This document shows positions 35,345 to 48,377 of a stretch of DNA of 64,000 bases, piece after piece. Origin of the DNA: Diorhabda sublineata (Eukaryota; Arthropoda; Insecta; Coleoptera; Chrysomelidae); NCBI RefSeq assembly GCF_026230105.1, contig NC_079484.1, forward strand, positions 11,919,805-11,983,804, given 5' to 3'. The first letter of the stretch is position 1. Every line of letters begins with the position of its first letter. The notes beneath the pieces are model-generated. The model made no database searches. It saw only the letters and a list, made by a program, of their open reading frames with translations, and was not told the DNA's origin. A program made the position numbers and the translations under genes.

Positions 35345-38300
35345 ATTAAGAAAATATATTCTTCGATACTAGGTCCAATTAGAAAACCAACAATTTTTCT
35401 AATAATAATTACAAAAATTTCAAGGGTTTAAAATGAGAATATGTGGAGTTCGACTAAACTGTCACTGGTAAATTCAAAAATGATAATTATCAAATGTTGT
35501 ATTGAACAATAAATAAATCATTACCATTATACATATTTTTTTTATTTTATAGTGGATAACAAATATTGATAAATATTCATTCTTGTATTTTTTTCTGAAA
35601 TATTGGTTGATTATTTATAATTGCACCAACAGTTGATATTTACAGTGGTTTATTTGATGAAGACTCTCCTATAATTGTCCTTTTAAACTTGTGACTAGAC
35701 ATATAAAAATAATTTGAAATCAGAATGGCCATGTTTTGTATTTTGTTACAAGGACTATGAAGTTAAAGTGCATATAACTGTTAAATAGAGCAAGGTTCAG
35801 AATTTCTTAGTTTCTAGGCTATTTGAATGTTTCAGTGAAATGTATATTTTGCTGTTTTTTGAGCAAGAGTTTCAACATATATATTATTGTTTAGAAGTTT
35901 CATTATTGAAACAGAAAAATAAATTTTAATTTGAAATTTTAGGATTGTTTGGGAACAATTGATATTCTTTTATGACAGTACACTTAATGAAGGCTACATT
36001 CTAATATAAATGATATCGCATTAAAGTAGAAGTGTAATTGAAGAAAACTTCAAAATCATTATGTTCCTAAAAAAGACATAACTTTGTAAAATAGGAAAAA
36101 ACTTGAAGTAGACGTTAATAGTGAGTCATACAACTATAACATTTAAAATAATCGTGGGTCCATAAGAAACTTTTCTGCCCTAAAAATTATGCATTCAACC
36201 CCCCAAACAAACAGTGACAATCGATATGAAAATTCAAAGACATCACTCTACACCATCTGTGACTCCCAAGGTGGTCCGAATGAACCCCTAGGTGTCAATG
36301 GGAGAACTCGACATTGGTTTAAGCAAATTTCCATTGTTGTTTGGGAAAATGGTTGAAATGTAGTAGCAGGTGGTCCATTGAAGTCAGTGATATTTTGAAA
36401 GTGATCCACAAGGAAAAAAAGTTTGAATCCTCTAGTCTACACAAGTAACACTAGTAGCAAATTCAAATATCATTGCCACTTAATGAAAAAATAAAAATAA
36501 GTTTATTCAATTACATTGAAATTAGCCTTTGTGAATGATCATGTTATCTGTATTTCACTTTTATTAGCCTCAAGGCTAATGAACTGCTCAGAGATTTTCA
36601 ACTGCAAATTGCTAATATTTGTTTTCGATTTTTTACAATACGCCCTAAAGAAACTAGTGAAGCATTTGAATCGAAAAAATGTGATATAATTGTACTATGT
36701 AAAAAAATATGCACAGATATCGGCAAATATTTTTGACTGTCTGTCTGTTGATATTCTTATAAGTAAATTATTAAAAAAAATCGTACAAAAAATACTGAAT
36801 GTTTAAAGTTTAGAACAATATTAGGTCTCCTTAGAGTTTCTAAAGGTCCTCATATTTTATTTCAAACAATAACGAATCACTGAAAAAATCTTTACTTTTG
36901 ATGATCTTTGTATTATTGCAAAGTCAAACCTAAAATAGGAGGCTTATATCTCAAATTTAGTAGCAAACTGTAATTTTTTTGTACATGTAATGCAGGAAGC
37001 ATTTTAAGATCAGACCTCTGATACAGGTTTACATATTATTCATACGATCTAAATTTTAATATTGGTTGTTTTGAAATCAAACTTCAAAACTTTAGCTTAA
37101 GACTCTCAAAGAACCCCACGCACTTGGAGACTTAATTGAAATTGTTGAAATTACCACAAATTATCATGATTATTGTAACGTAAATATTCTCAATTCTTCC
37201 TCCACGAATCATATATGGGGTCATTTCAGGAAGATTTTCAAGGTAAAATGTGTCCAAGAAAAATCTTTCTTAGAAACTGTTCTTTATTTCCAAAATCATG
37301 AGGTAGTATTATTGTTTAAAAATAGGCTAGCCATTAACAGTGACCTTCACTGTGGAGCGTAACTATCTTTTTCAAACAATATTCTTTTTCTGAAAAAATC
37401 TATTGATTTTTGTGTATTATATTTTATAAAATATAAAAACACTACCCAGTAGTCTCAACTGTACAAAACGTCTTATGATGTAAAATAAGAATAATTCATT
37501 GGTGTATTTATCTATAATTTGTAAGCGACAGAAAATTAGGATAAATAACATATATTGTGTGTTTTGCTCTACAGTGATTTACTCAATTTTGAAAGAAAGA
37601 ATGAAGCACAGTAAAGGTTATCACCACTATAGTTTAAAAAAATTCCAATCTGTAATCAAAATAATCTGCAAATATTTCTTGTAAAATGGTATTGATGAGC
37701 TAAAAAATATAGTTTAAAATACTATTAACAAATTCCACACTGATATATTCTTATATATCAATTTTTTATAAACGTTTGGAAAATATTTGTCATTATTAGT
37801 TGAGGTCTTTGACCGGCCACTTTACAGTGATCAGTTTCTTCAAAGCGACTATTATTTACAAATAAATTTGGTAGCTTCTTTTTCCTGTTTGGTTATTACA
37901 TTTCAAACATGTAATCAAACCATTGTAAATAAAAAAACTAATTCATTACTGTCATAATTCATAGCAACAATGGGGCTTTTACACATGTAACATCAATATG
38001 TAAAATTTAAGCAAAAGTTAGAACGTAGCTTCTAAATTTATGTTGTTACTTATTGCCATTTAAATCTAAAGTACTTCATTGTCTTTGTCGAATTTTGTAA
38101 TCAATATTTAACTAACTTCTAATTAATCTATTCAGTTGAAATTTCACAAAAAATATGAAGAACCAGCGGTTAGATAAAGTCGTGGATGAAAATGCATTAT
38201 TCAACTTTCTTAAATTTTTTATTTCATTATTATAATTTCAAGCAATCAAACTTATAGTTTTGAAAAGATTCGTGCAATTTTATGAATTTACAAGTTTTAT

Positions 38301-39815
38301 ATGATGATTTTTCATACAAAAATTTCAATATGGATTATATCTATTTTAGAACCCAGAGGTCAATTAATTTCTAATGGGGAAAAAATTTAAATCTATTCCT
38401 AATCTTTCAGTGGAATTTTCTATTAATTTTGAATTATGTTAATTTAAAAAATACTTTACATCCCTAAAAATTAAAAAATATAACAATTGTGTTGGTGCTG
38501 AATTGTAGAGAAATATATAGAAAAAACAGTTTGCTAAACAAATCTTTCAAAATTTGTACATAGGTATATGACGGCCCATTCATAAATTGTCACATATCAA
38601 AAGAGGAGAAAGGACTAATGAAGTGTGACATTGTGTTACAATTAGTCTGTCATCGAAACAACAAAAAATAATTTTTAAAGTGCTAAAAAATTCATGGTAT
38701 GCTAGTAAATCATGTAAAAAAGAATAAAATACGAAAAAATGATTAAAAAACTGAAATAATTTAAAGTTACGTTCAGTAGTGTATTTCTTATTCCTTATGG
38801 TTATATTACATACAAATACATCAAGGACAATGCAAATCCGGGAGGAACTTGTTTTATATATATTCTATTATTACAAATGATTAACACAACAATACAATAC
38901 AAATGTGATTTTATAAGAGATAAATATTTGACAATATCTTTTGTCACTGGACACTTTATTTTGTTATATAACAATGACACCTATTCTGTTTAATTTGTGA
39001 ATTAATTTAAACATATATTAATATTTTTCAATGATATACAAAATAAATCAAATAAGCAAACTCTGGTTGCTTAGAAAAGGTAATTAAAAATAATCTAAAA
39101 AGTATATAGGGTGTCTAATAACTAATGGTTCATATACCTGAAACTAGAGAAATGTGAAATGGAACTAGGTTGATTAATGTGAATAGTAAAGATTTTTTCA
39201 GAAATTATTAGTTTAAAAAATGATGGGAACCAAAATTTTAGGAGAATACATTGGTGTTAGTGTTTTATTGAATACATAGCATTCAATCGAATTCTTAGAC
39301 TAATCAGACTCTGTAGTGTGTTTCTAGTTAAATCTATAGAATCGACATTATATTTGAAAAAAGTTAGTTTAAATTTAGCTAAATGAATGTTAGTATGTTA
39401 TCAATACACAGAAATATCGTTTGTTTCTAATTTTTTCAAATATTTTTGCTGATAAATATTCTTGATTTTAGGTATTTTTAATTGTAATGACTTTAAATAG
39501 ATATATCTTCAAATGTTTCTATCTAATTTTGCTATTTATATTTTGATAAACGAAAAATCAAGCGTTATATCTATTTGAAAAGCCATTACAATTCAATGAG
39601 ACTTCAAATTGAGACAATATATCAGCAATATAATTATTTGTGTGTGTATGTGTGTGCTTATGTATTTTTCTGGAAACAAGCGAACGATGTTTTTGTTTAA
39701 GATAGTTTTACTTAAAAAAAGTGTGATTCAATGAGTGCTGAGTATTTACATCTATATTAGCTATATGAATTTTGTTATATATTAAATAAAATATTACAAC
39801 TATTAACGTTTTTTG
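35345..39815. other. 4.5-kb AT-rich intergenic region
   Basis: No gene, RNA or transposase signature recognised on either strand. A GT-rich microsatellite of about 30 bases sits near 39637-39660. The rest is long AT-rich sequence with short random frames. Confidence 0.5.
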
Positions 39816-40131
39816 TTTGCAATTGATGACTCCGCAGCAAGAATGACGCAGCTCCATAAAAGTCGATTTTGAGAAAATAAAAAAAAACTTTTATACGCCA
39901 TAGTTTATTAGATACCACTTTTACGTTTTAAACTGCCAAAAGCACGTACCTTAACAATTACAAATACCGAAAATCTTCTAAAAATATAATATTTTAAAGC
40001 AAATAAAAAGTTATTTTTTATGGATCTACGTCATTCTTGCACCAAAACTTCAAAAAGTGTGCGTGTCTGCAATAATGAAAGATCTAAAATTACATTTGAA
40101 CGCAAAATTTGTATATATTTATTACATAAAC

Positions 40132-40137
40132 TTTATT
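40132..40137 (-). promoter_or_regulatory. polyadenylation signal of the transposon gene
   Basis: AATAAA on the minus strand, about 52 bases past the stop codon at 40189 and inside the transposon's terminal region. Confidence 0.5.
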
Positions 40138-40188
40138 CAATGCTACTCATTAAACAAAAACAATAATAATAAGTCATAGAATCTAATA

Positions 40189-42173
40189 CTATTCAATAGT
40201 TTCTTCGTCGTTGGTCATTTCGACGTCACTACCTGTGTTCCCCTGAGCAAAAGTTAATTTTTCATAGTAAGATAGGTCGTTTTTTGGCACGTATTGATTT
40301 GCCAGCACCATCACGTTGTCATATTTTACTTTTTTCAATGGCAATTTTTCTTTATACAGTTGATTTGGTGCCGTATTGGTATTTAACGTAGAACGTTGAA
40401 TATTGAATGTACTATAGATAGGTACATTACAAGACTCGCTGCACTGGATTCCACCGTTTGCTTCATATAAAATCAGTTTGTATTTGTTTATCGCAAATTT
40501 CTGTCTAAGCTGGTTGATGACTGTTTTCTTAAAATGTGGCTTTAAATAATTTACAAAGTCAAAAATCATGTTTTGTTCTAGTGGGACCACTTCAAAGTTT
40601 CTGCTGCATTTGCCATAATGTGTCATATATTCTTGAGGAGTAAATATTCGTTCGATTTTTCTTAATGCTTTTTCTACAACCCCAAATGACCTGTCACATG
40701 GCCAGCTTCAGGATATCGATGAAGAATCGACTGAAACTGTTTAGTTTGGGCCAAAGTGAATAGATATTGTACTAGGCTTCCGTTCTTGTTTTGAGCAGAG
40801 CAGTTGTCTGAGAAGATGTACAATGTTTTCACATCCTTGGACATTATATTTTTTAAATAATGATCTAGGAAGCTAATGGTTTCATTGGGTGTCTTTTTGC
40901 CAGTGGTTTCATCATACATGTAAAAATGCGAAATTCCTGTTTTGGCTGAATAAATGCAGAAATTAAAAACCCATAACTGCCTAAGATAAAATGCATCTCC
41001 TGAGGGGACTTTAGGTAAAGGTGCATTCTGTTGATGATCAAAGCAGAGTACTCCTACCTCGGGATTATTTTTAGCTTCTTCTGTTTTTTCTTTGAGTGCA
41101 TCAAAGAATACTTGAGCTCTGCTTACATGGAGCTGTTTAGAAGTTTTAATTTGGTTTAATTCTTCATGGGGTAAGGGTAGCTTAAGTTTATTTTCATATT
41201 CGTCGCAAGTCTTGCAAGTGTCGGACCGTGGGCTGCCAAACGAAATATTAAAATTAGCCTTGAAATATCTAAAGTAGAAGTGGTAAGTCACTTTCGGACG
41301 GAAAAGATGTTTTTTATCTTTTAGGCCATATATATCAAACATATCTTTTTCATATTTTTCTAGATATAATTCATACAGCTCCTTGACATTTAATTCCGGT
41401 GAAAGATACATTTTATTATTATTTTTTTGACGACTGTAATGAGACGATCTCTTGGGAAAATTGCGAATATGGCTATCTACTTGCTCAACGATTTCTGGGG
41501 GGATCATGTTGGGTCTAGTGTGATGCTTTCCACGACCATCCTTAGGAGATGTGATAGCGTCGTTAGATTTTAAAAAAGCTGACAAGCGATCAATTCTTTT
41601 AGATGATATACCATGAACCGCACCAAATGCTTTTTTGCATACTCGGTGGGATTTTGAACCAATACCAATCTGGAATTTAAAAAAATGGATTATTTTAGAA
41701 AATAAATTGAAAGGTTAGTAAGTACTTACCATATATTTATGGGAAACGTTTCGTTGCCGACCATTTCCTGTCTTAGGACGTTTTCTGGTTACTTCTGACG
41801 TACTTATTAGGCCTACAAGGTAAGTATCCTGCATTACTTTCTCGCCAATTTCATTAAATTTATTTAAGATCTGCGTTCTCTCCTGTTCATTAAAGTTTTC
41901 GAAACATTTAAATTTCCATTTACAGTCTTCGCCAACCACTCTAGGACCGACCATTTTGTTCATACTATTAAGATGTCTTGCTCCAGTAGCCAAAAGTTTC
42001 TTTTTCTTATTTCGAACCCACTGCGATTCATTTACAGACTTCCTGTTTGTTTTTCTAACCTCCAAACTATCACTATCACTACTTGATGTGCTACTGTCGG
42101 CTGTATCTGCCACATATTCATCACTGGAACCACCACTAAAAGGTTCAGGTTCACTGTCCAATTCCTCTAACAT
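40189..42173 (-). pseudogene. two-exon putative RNase H-fold transposase (DUF7869-like insect family), one frameshift
   Basis: Exon 1 is 42173-41730: an acidic, Ser/Asp-rich N-terminus, a basic KKKKLLATGARHLNS segment and a CKWKFKCFENFNEQERTQIL cysteine block. It ends at ATG|GTAAGT. A 60-bp intron ends at TTCCAG. Exon 2 starts at 41669 with IGIGSKSHRVCKKAFGAVHG, then KRIDRLSAFL, DGRGKHHTRPNMIPPEIVEQ, SFGSPRSDTCKTCDEYENKL, VLCFDHQQNAPLPKVPSGDA and TLYIFSDNCSAQNKNGSLVQ. The Asp in CFDHQQ and the Asp in FSDNCSAQNKN look like the first two acidic residues of a DDE-type site; a third could lie in CDRSFGVVEK. At about 40697-40703 the frame shifts inside the family motif GHSxLPCDR: LPEAGH runs directly into CDRSFGVVEKALRK. 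The product would be about 640 residues. Family name from memory. Confidence 0.75.
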
Positions 42174-42283
42174 ATTACACTTGTTATAAACTCAAAAATA
42201 ACAATTAAGAATATTATAGCAAAGGTAGAAAACTAACGCAAACAGTTAAACTACTAAAATATCTAATAAACGTCAAAACAAAA

Positions 42284-42495
42284 TGCGATGGGGCAAGAGC
42301 GACGTAGCTCCGGAGCTACGTTTTTCTTGCTCCAAACACAGTATGACGCATCTCCATTATTACATGCTTTAGCATACCCAATCACCATAGCTGCGTCGAT
42401 CTTGCACCAAACGATAGCTAATATTTTGATCATTGTAAACAGCGCATAACCCCGATTTTCGTTAAAACTGGAGCTGCGTCGTTCTTGCTGCAAAG
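42284..42495. repeat. subterminal repeat cluster of the 39820-42505 transposon
   Basis: Four spaced copies of a motif near GGAGCTGCGTCGTTCTTGC, in both orientations. One pair forms the exact 16-base palindrome GTAGCTCCGGAGCTAC near 42303-42318. Subterminal repeats of this kind commonly bind the transposase in CACTA, hAT and similar elements; that role is inferred here. Confidence 0.65.
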
Positions 42496-42519
42496 TCCTC
42501 AATTGGAGGAATAGTTAAG

Positions 42520-43620
42520 GTGACATGGGTTGGAAAAAAGCAATAATGAACGCCGTTGTCTTTTAGCAAGTAAGAGGAGCTTTGGTTTTAATATCCAGGC
42601 GCTTAGCTTTATTCAAAGCTTCTTTTTTGGTTTTTACGTTTTTAAAAAGAGGCAAGTTTTGGTCTCAGATTTTTCAGTATTGTCAGTAATGCTGATGTTT
42701 TGACACCATTACTGAGGTCATACTTGCTAGTATCATAACTTTGTTTACATCTGTTACCTAATCTGCTTGATCACCTTGTAAGTTATTTTTATTAAATTGA
42801 AGAAACGAAGCTGTTTAATGGTACTACAGCAACTCTCATAATTGCGACATGAGTTTCAAGAACCAAATAACTGACGATAGCTCCTACATCTTCTCTTTTG
42901 TGGCATAACGCCAAAATTTATTTTTGTTTATTATATGACTTTTTAGCAAATTTGTATGAATCATTTTCACCGCAACTGCCACTCTATTCGCATTCGCATT
43001 GAGAAATGGACTTTTCATTTTTGCTTCAGGTTCTTCGCAAGTCAGGCAAACGTCTACTGTGACCCACCAAATCTGTAGCTATGATTATCATTAAAATATT
43101 TTCTGTACTAGTCATGATCGGTAATGTTCATCTATAGCCGCAATAGCTTCGTTTGGTAAAACATTACCTCGATTACAATCGTTTATCTTCAGGTAGTTTT
43201 CCCTCCGATTTAAGGGAGGTAAGCCGAAAAATAGCGTTACTTTTTATGGCATACAAAATGGAGAAAGCGTGACGGCATACTGGAATTTTTTCTTTCAAAA
43301 TACGTAAACGTACTGTCACGATTTTTCAGTTTTTCCTGTCTTGAACAGCGGCGAGTATTTAATGAGACTCATCAATCATCGTATGGTTTATTTTTCGATC
43401 GTTCATTGTAAATTAATTTGAACAACTGCTGTTTTTCTTCAATACTAAACTGCTAAGAGCAGTTTCTTTACAAACAGTCACTATTACTGTGAGAATATGT
43501 TGACACTAACCTCCCACTACTTGTATAAGATAGACTAAGAGACGCTGTGACTTCTTTAATTTTTCCTTTTTCCTTTAATAATTTCCACAACGGTGGTGAA
43601 CCAATATCTCAAACACAACT
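42520..43620 (-). other. possible decayed minus-strand coding sequence, unrecognised
   Basis: Composition is less AT-rich and the minus strand gives several protein-like segments in different frames, such as GEPPLWKLLKEKGKIKEVTA near 43570, FSIEEKQQLFKLIYNERSKN near 43420, NCNRGNVLPNEAIAAIDEHY-like sequence near 43150 and WWVTVDVCLTCEEPEAKM near 43045. They could be one broken gene or element, directly abutting the transposon at 39820-42505. I do not recognise a family. Confidence 0.35.
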
Positions 43621-44423
43621 AAAATGACAGCTAATTGGTTAGCTACTATTTCTTACTTCCGACTAATGGTTTTTGGGGTCCCACGAATTTATTCGAAGTG
43701 AATGGTTTTTATTCCTTTCTTCGAACTGACAATGGAATAGAAAATTTAAAAAACTTGACACGTGACAAAGTGGCGTTTATTCCCTTCTTCCAACTGGTGG
43801 TTCAATTGTACTTATAGTATAATGAGAACCCTGCAAACGCCCATCAATAAAAAAAGTTTTTGAAAAATCACTAGGTTACACCATCATGCGATATCAGCTC
43901 GGTAGTTTAACAGTTCACTCATTATTTATAGTTATTTATTATAACACTTTTAAAATTGGAAAATGTCAAGTACTGTTTTATGATATACTTAATGGAACTG
44001 CTATCTCTACTTGTTGGGAGTAAAATATGTTTTCCCTAGTGCAATATATATTATAATGTATTAAAAGTATTTACAATTCCTGTCTTATTATTAATGTTGA
44101 CTCCATCCAATTTAATCAAATATATGGATTTCTCATTTTTTCTTTATCGCAAATAAAGTAGTAATGCATTTCCAAATAGATGTTGACGAATTTTTATTTT
44201 CAGGTTTAATTTTGAGAATATTCTTTTTTTCCTAATAATTATACTTTGTAAAAAATATGATTGATCATACTCTTTTCAAAAGAATAGGGTTACTTATACA
44301 GTGGGGCAACGTTCTAAAGAAAAACCGAACGAGATACTATAATAAACCTCAGATGGACTACAAAGAAAAGACAGGTGAATGTACAAAAAAGATTCTATTA
44401 CCATTAGTAAGGTACAATACAGC

Positions 44424-44860
44424 TTATTTCTCTACATAATCACCTTGACGATTAAGGCATAAGTCACATCTGTGAACAGACTTTGTAATATCCCCTTCAT
44501 AAAATTTAGCCGCCAATAATTGGAAGTGAGTTGTGACGATTTCTTTGAACTCCACATCAGTTTGAAAGCGTCGCCCTCCAAGCCACTGCTTCCGTTCAGT
44601 GATAGAATATAAATCACTCGGTGCTAGATCGGGTCTGTATGGTAAGTGTTCTAAAATGTCCCTTTAAATTACTGTCATTGGGTTAAACGAGCGTTGTTGG
44701 GACGGGCATGGTCGTTGATCAGAACAATTCCAGGAGCCAGCATAAGACGCTAGAGTTGATTGAAATTCACGAAAAATGACTAAAAACACTCATTTTCAGC
44801 ACGCTGCTATTATTCAAAGGAATCGTCTGAGCCAATCATCTTCATTTACCCTTAAACTAC
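44424..44860 (-). pseudogene. mariner transposase C-terminal fragment
   Basis: The minus strand encodes LAPGIVLINDHARPNNARL near 44740, the second catalytic-aspartate block (family GVVLLHDNARPHTA, here INDHARP). It continues with RPDLAPSDLYSI, holding the third aspartate, then GGRRFQTDVEFKEIVTTHF, KFYEGDITKSVHRCDLCLNR and the mariner terminus QGDYVEK with a stop at 44424-44426. The N-terminal half was not found. The ending NRxGDYVEK marks a mariner subfamily different from 923-2270 and 19578-20617. Confidence 0.8.
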
Positions 44861-44899
44861 TATCTTTTCCAATATGAATTCCGTCTTGATCATGCAGAT

Positions 44900-46030
44900 A
44901 GCTTTAAACAGAAAAATTTCACAGCAAAAGTTGATAAGGCTTAAAAATAAGTTACACCAAAATCTAAGAGGAGTCGACTTTGCTAATTAGACGATTTTAG
45001 ATGGAATAACTCAATTTCTATAACTTTTGATCCAGGCTGCATAACCTCCACAAGGTCTTGTTGGAGATTTTGTGTACATCATGTGTCACAATCGATTTCA
45101 AAAAATCTACTACGATAGCCCTGTTTAGGTGATTGCAATTCAACAGGAAATGGCCGGTGCAAGAGCCTTTGAGTGGGGAAGATGCACAGTCGCCTACTAT
45201 GCACACCAATCACCTGCTGTATTCCTAGATATCGTATTGTACGGTCAGAGGTTGAAAAAACAACATAATACATCAATTTCAATCTCGAATAACATATTCA
45301 CTTCGCTGATGCTAGAGATATATCGTAGCAGCAATATATGGGTCCGGATAAATAAAATAAATGTTTCCAAATTAGATAATTTTATTGTGATTTACATAAA
45401 AAATGAACAATACATCACCAGACTTGGAAAGTATTGTGCTGAACATTATATAATGAAAAATGTGACTAGAAACAGAAAGTTTTATATAACTTTGGTCTTA
45501 AAAATAACATTCAAAAAGATCGCGTTAGTTAAACAGAAAAATCCTTAAAAATATATTTAGTTAAATAGGACTTAAATATACACACTTAAAAATATCTTTG
45601 ATTATATTAAAGCAAAACTTTTAGTATTAAAATACAGAAATTGATTCGAATACAAACTCGTAGATATTGTAAATATTGATTGTCCAACTTCTAATATGCA
45701 GGAACAAAATTTTAATTAACTTATTAATCAAATATTTCATCAACAACTTTGTAGTAGAAGTAGAGAATACAAGAGTATTTTGTTAAATTACTTTTTGAGT
45801 AATATTAATTTAAATTTATTTAAATAATCCGACGATATGAGCATATAAGGGCGTGGGATGGTAACGAATGGTGCACTGATATTATTGAAAAGTATTATTT
45901 TTTATTTTGAAGGAATTCATAAAAGTAAAACGGAACGAATTCATGAAAGTACAATTGAAGAAATATAATCTCCCAATTTCAACAAGCTGCATAGTTACAA
46001 AAATATTTAATAAATTTAGTGGATGGATCA
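44900..46030. other. unrecognised stretch
   Basis: A segment at 45060-45250 has open frames on both strands and slightly higher GC, but neither translation resembles a family I know. The rest is AT-rich. Confidence 0.4.
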
Positions 46031-46039
46031 GGCATGTAT

Positions 46040-46520
46040 TCCATGGTCCGCGCCTCATTTTCCATTTATCTCTATCTGTGATTACAAAACAAAAAATTTG
46101 TCACATATGGTTTCTCAAATTTCCATATATATTTCAAGCTTTCGAATACCCTATTTTTTGCTTTAGTTTTCCAGTCCTGAATTTCTCTATCTTAGGTCTT
46201 CCATCACCTCTGCGTACCATCCTTTCCTTGGTCTTCTTTGTTTTTCTTGTTCCTCCGTGTTCTACATCCATTATTTTTTGGTTGCTCTAAAATCTGGCAT
46301 TCTCTGTATGTGCTAGCCCTAGCCACTCTATTCTTTTTTCTATTGGATATTATTTTGCTTAGTTCTGTTTCTTCAAATAAATTACGTATTTCATTAATTG
46401 TTTTTTAAGGCAGAATTCTCCCTCATTTTTATCCCCTGGTATCCCCTTAGTATTTTCCTTTCCCATATATCAAACTTATCTTCTGCTTTGTTAAGAATCC
46501 ACGTTGGAACATCTAACCAT
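46040..46520 (-). pseudogene. LINE protein C-terminal fragment
   Basis: The minus strand reads LNKAEDKFDIWERKILRGYQ, GIKMRENSALKNN, then PIEKRIEWLG and QRRPRKGWYAEVMEDLR. This is the generic tail of RTE/CR1-type LINE proteins (family: FERRILRxIxGxxxxxG, IxRLRWLGHVxRM, RRGRPRxxWxDxVxxDL). Frames are interrupted; the core polymerase is absent. Confidence 0.6.
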
Positions 46521-46559
46521 GAATAATTGATATTCTTAAACATTATTTTCATGATAATC

Positions 46560-48370
46560 TATAGATACTTTCTTCACCACCAAAAGAGGAAAATGAAAGA
46601 ATATTTTAATCATTCTATCATCTAAACTTAACGCTCCATCACTGTGATTCTGAATTTCTAACTACAATTTAATCAATAATTGATAATAAAAATACTTCCA
46701 AATAAATTGAATTATTTATTAACTTGTTTTTTAGTCAAAATGGTTAGGTGATGAGATTTATTTGCACATTTGCGAAGAAAATGGGTTAGGGATTAAATAT
46801 AATATTAATTTTTATTATATTTTTGTCTACTGTGAGATAGTTTTTACATCTGGTAAGGTAAGTGTTGCTATTGTTTTAACTATCGATAAATTACAATCCT
46901 CCCGATAATCGGACCGTTAAATGCTTGTCTTGGGATTGAAAGTGCTATTTTAGTGGCTAGATGTAAAATTATTATCAAATTTAATCTGAAATATTTGTTT
47001 ATATGAATGCTTTGGACATTTTTGAAAAAGACATAAAAATCTGTTTTTATACCACACAAATTTATCATCTTATTCATTTATTTGGTGATTTGTATTATAT
47101 GTGCTCAATTTTATTGCCTAGAATATGAAAAAGAAAATAAGGGTATCTTCTTAATGAAAAAGGCACCATCCTCATTTTTTTCAGATTTTTGGGAATAAAC
47201 CGTGAAGCAAAAAATTGTTTTCAAACAACACAACTGAAAATTTGATTAAAGATATCTTCAATCTTATGAATAAATATCCAGGTTAAGACAATGTTAACAT
47301 GCTTATCTTGCTATCCTACAAAGTATTTCTATAAATGAATTTTTTTCATATTGAATATTGTCATTGTTTCGATAATTTTTATTCTACTAAAAAAGATGTT
47401 TTCAAGTGTGCATTGAAAAATATTTCTAAACACATAAGTATAAAAAAGCAAACTATAAGATACACATTCTAACAATAATATTTTCTACTAGATATATTTT
47501 ACTTCAATAGTGAAACATGGCACAAAAAAGTCTTAACAAAAATGTTTATAATCATTCAGTTTTTATTAATTGACATCAAAAATAGAAAACTTACAGAACA
47601 GGTTGTAGCTGTTGTGGTTTATTGTACAAAAAATTAAAATAAAAATAATCAAAAAAGTTAACCAAGTTATTTGGAGAATTTTATGGAATAGACTATGGAA
47701 ACCTCAATGGTATCCATAATTTCGTCATTAATATTTATAAAGGATAATTTATCTACAATATAGATATTTGAGGAAAAATTTTAATATAACTTGGTCAACT
47801 CTGCATACATACAGTTGCACAAAAAAATCAATCCCGAGTTGTTATCATACACAATTGAACACACTATTCACTACTAAACTACATTAATGTTCAAAATTCA
47901 CTGTCTGATTAGCTGCTGACACCTATGGTAAATAGACACTGGAAGTAGTAAATAGTATGTTCAGGAAGAATATCATCAACCGTTCCTGAAATTCCATCTT
48001 AACTTAATCATACCTTATTATCTGAATACATACGTGAAACATCAATGAAAATGATCTGTTGGCCTACAATAGTATATTTCATTAGGAATCTGAAAATAAG
48101 GATTTTCCCGTGCGCACGTAACAATTCACGTTATGGTGTTGCTATAAAAGAAATTTCTAGCAACACACAATATCCAAAAATTATTGCTTTTTAAGAGTCA
48201 GCCTGTGATATACCAAAAAATGGATACTAACGGCATAACAAGTAATCAAATTTTTATTCTAAGCTTCAGATAAACAATATCTACTGGCAAAAGTGACCGT
48301 AGTGTTCAGGATCTTTGGCGCATGTCGTAGAGATAATTTAATATGTTTGAGTATGTTTGTGAGATGGGAA
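46560..48370. other. AT-rich intergenic region
   Basis: Nothing recognised on either strand beyond low-complexity sequence. Confidence 0.5.
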
Positions 48371-48377
48371 TAATCAT

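Larger units (their letters stand above)
39820..42505 (-). mobile_element. near-complete DNA transposon of an uncommon family, with TIRs and subterminal repeats
   Basis: The left end CAATTGATGACTCCGCAGCA continues AGAATGACGCAGCTCC. The right end, reverse-complemented, reads CAATTGAGGACTTTGCAGCA and then AGAACGACGCAGCTCC: inverted repeats of about 36 bases. The outermost CAATTG is self-complementary, so it may be part of the repeat or a 6-bp target duplication. Degenerate copies of GGAGCTGCGTCGTTCTTGC recur inside both ends (near 39836, 40022, 42294, 42313, 42385 and 42470). The interior carries one minus-strand gene that fills the element. Architecture, size (2.7 kb) and a single damaging lesion suggest a young autonomous copy. 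Confidence 0.8.

Noticed and set aside
45129..45548. 139-residue plus-strand frame
   Set aside because: No family match on either strand; the second half is Lys/Ile-rich low-complexity translation.
45907..46290. 127-residue plus-strand frame
   Set aside because: Antisense to the LINE C-terminal fragment read on the minus strand.
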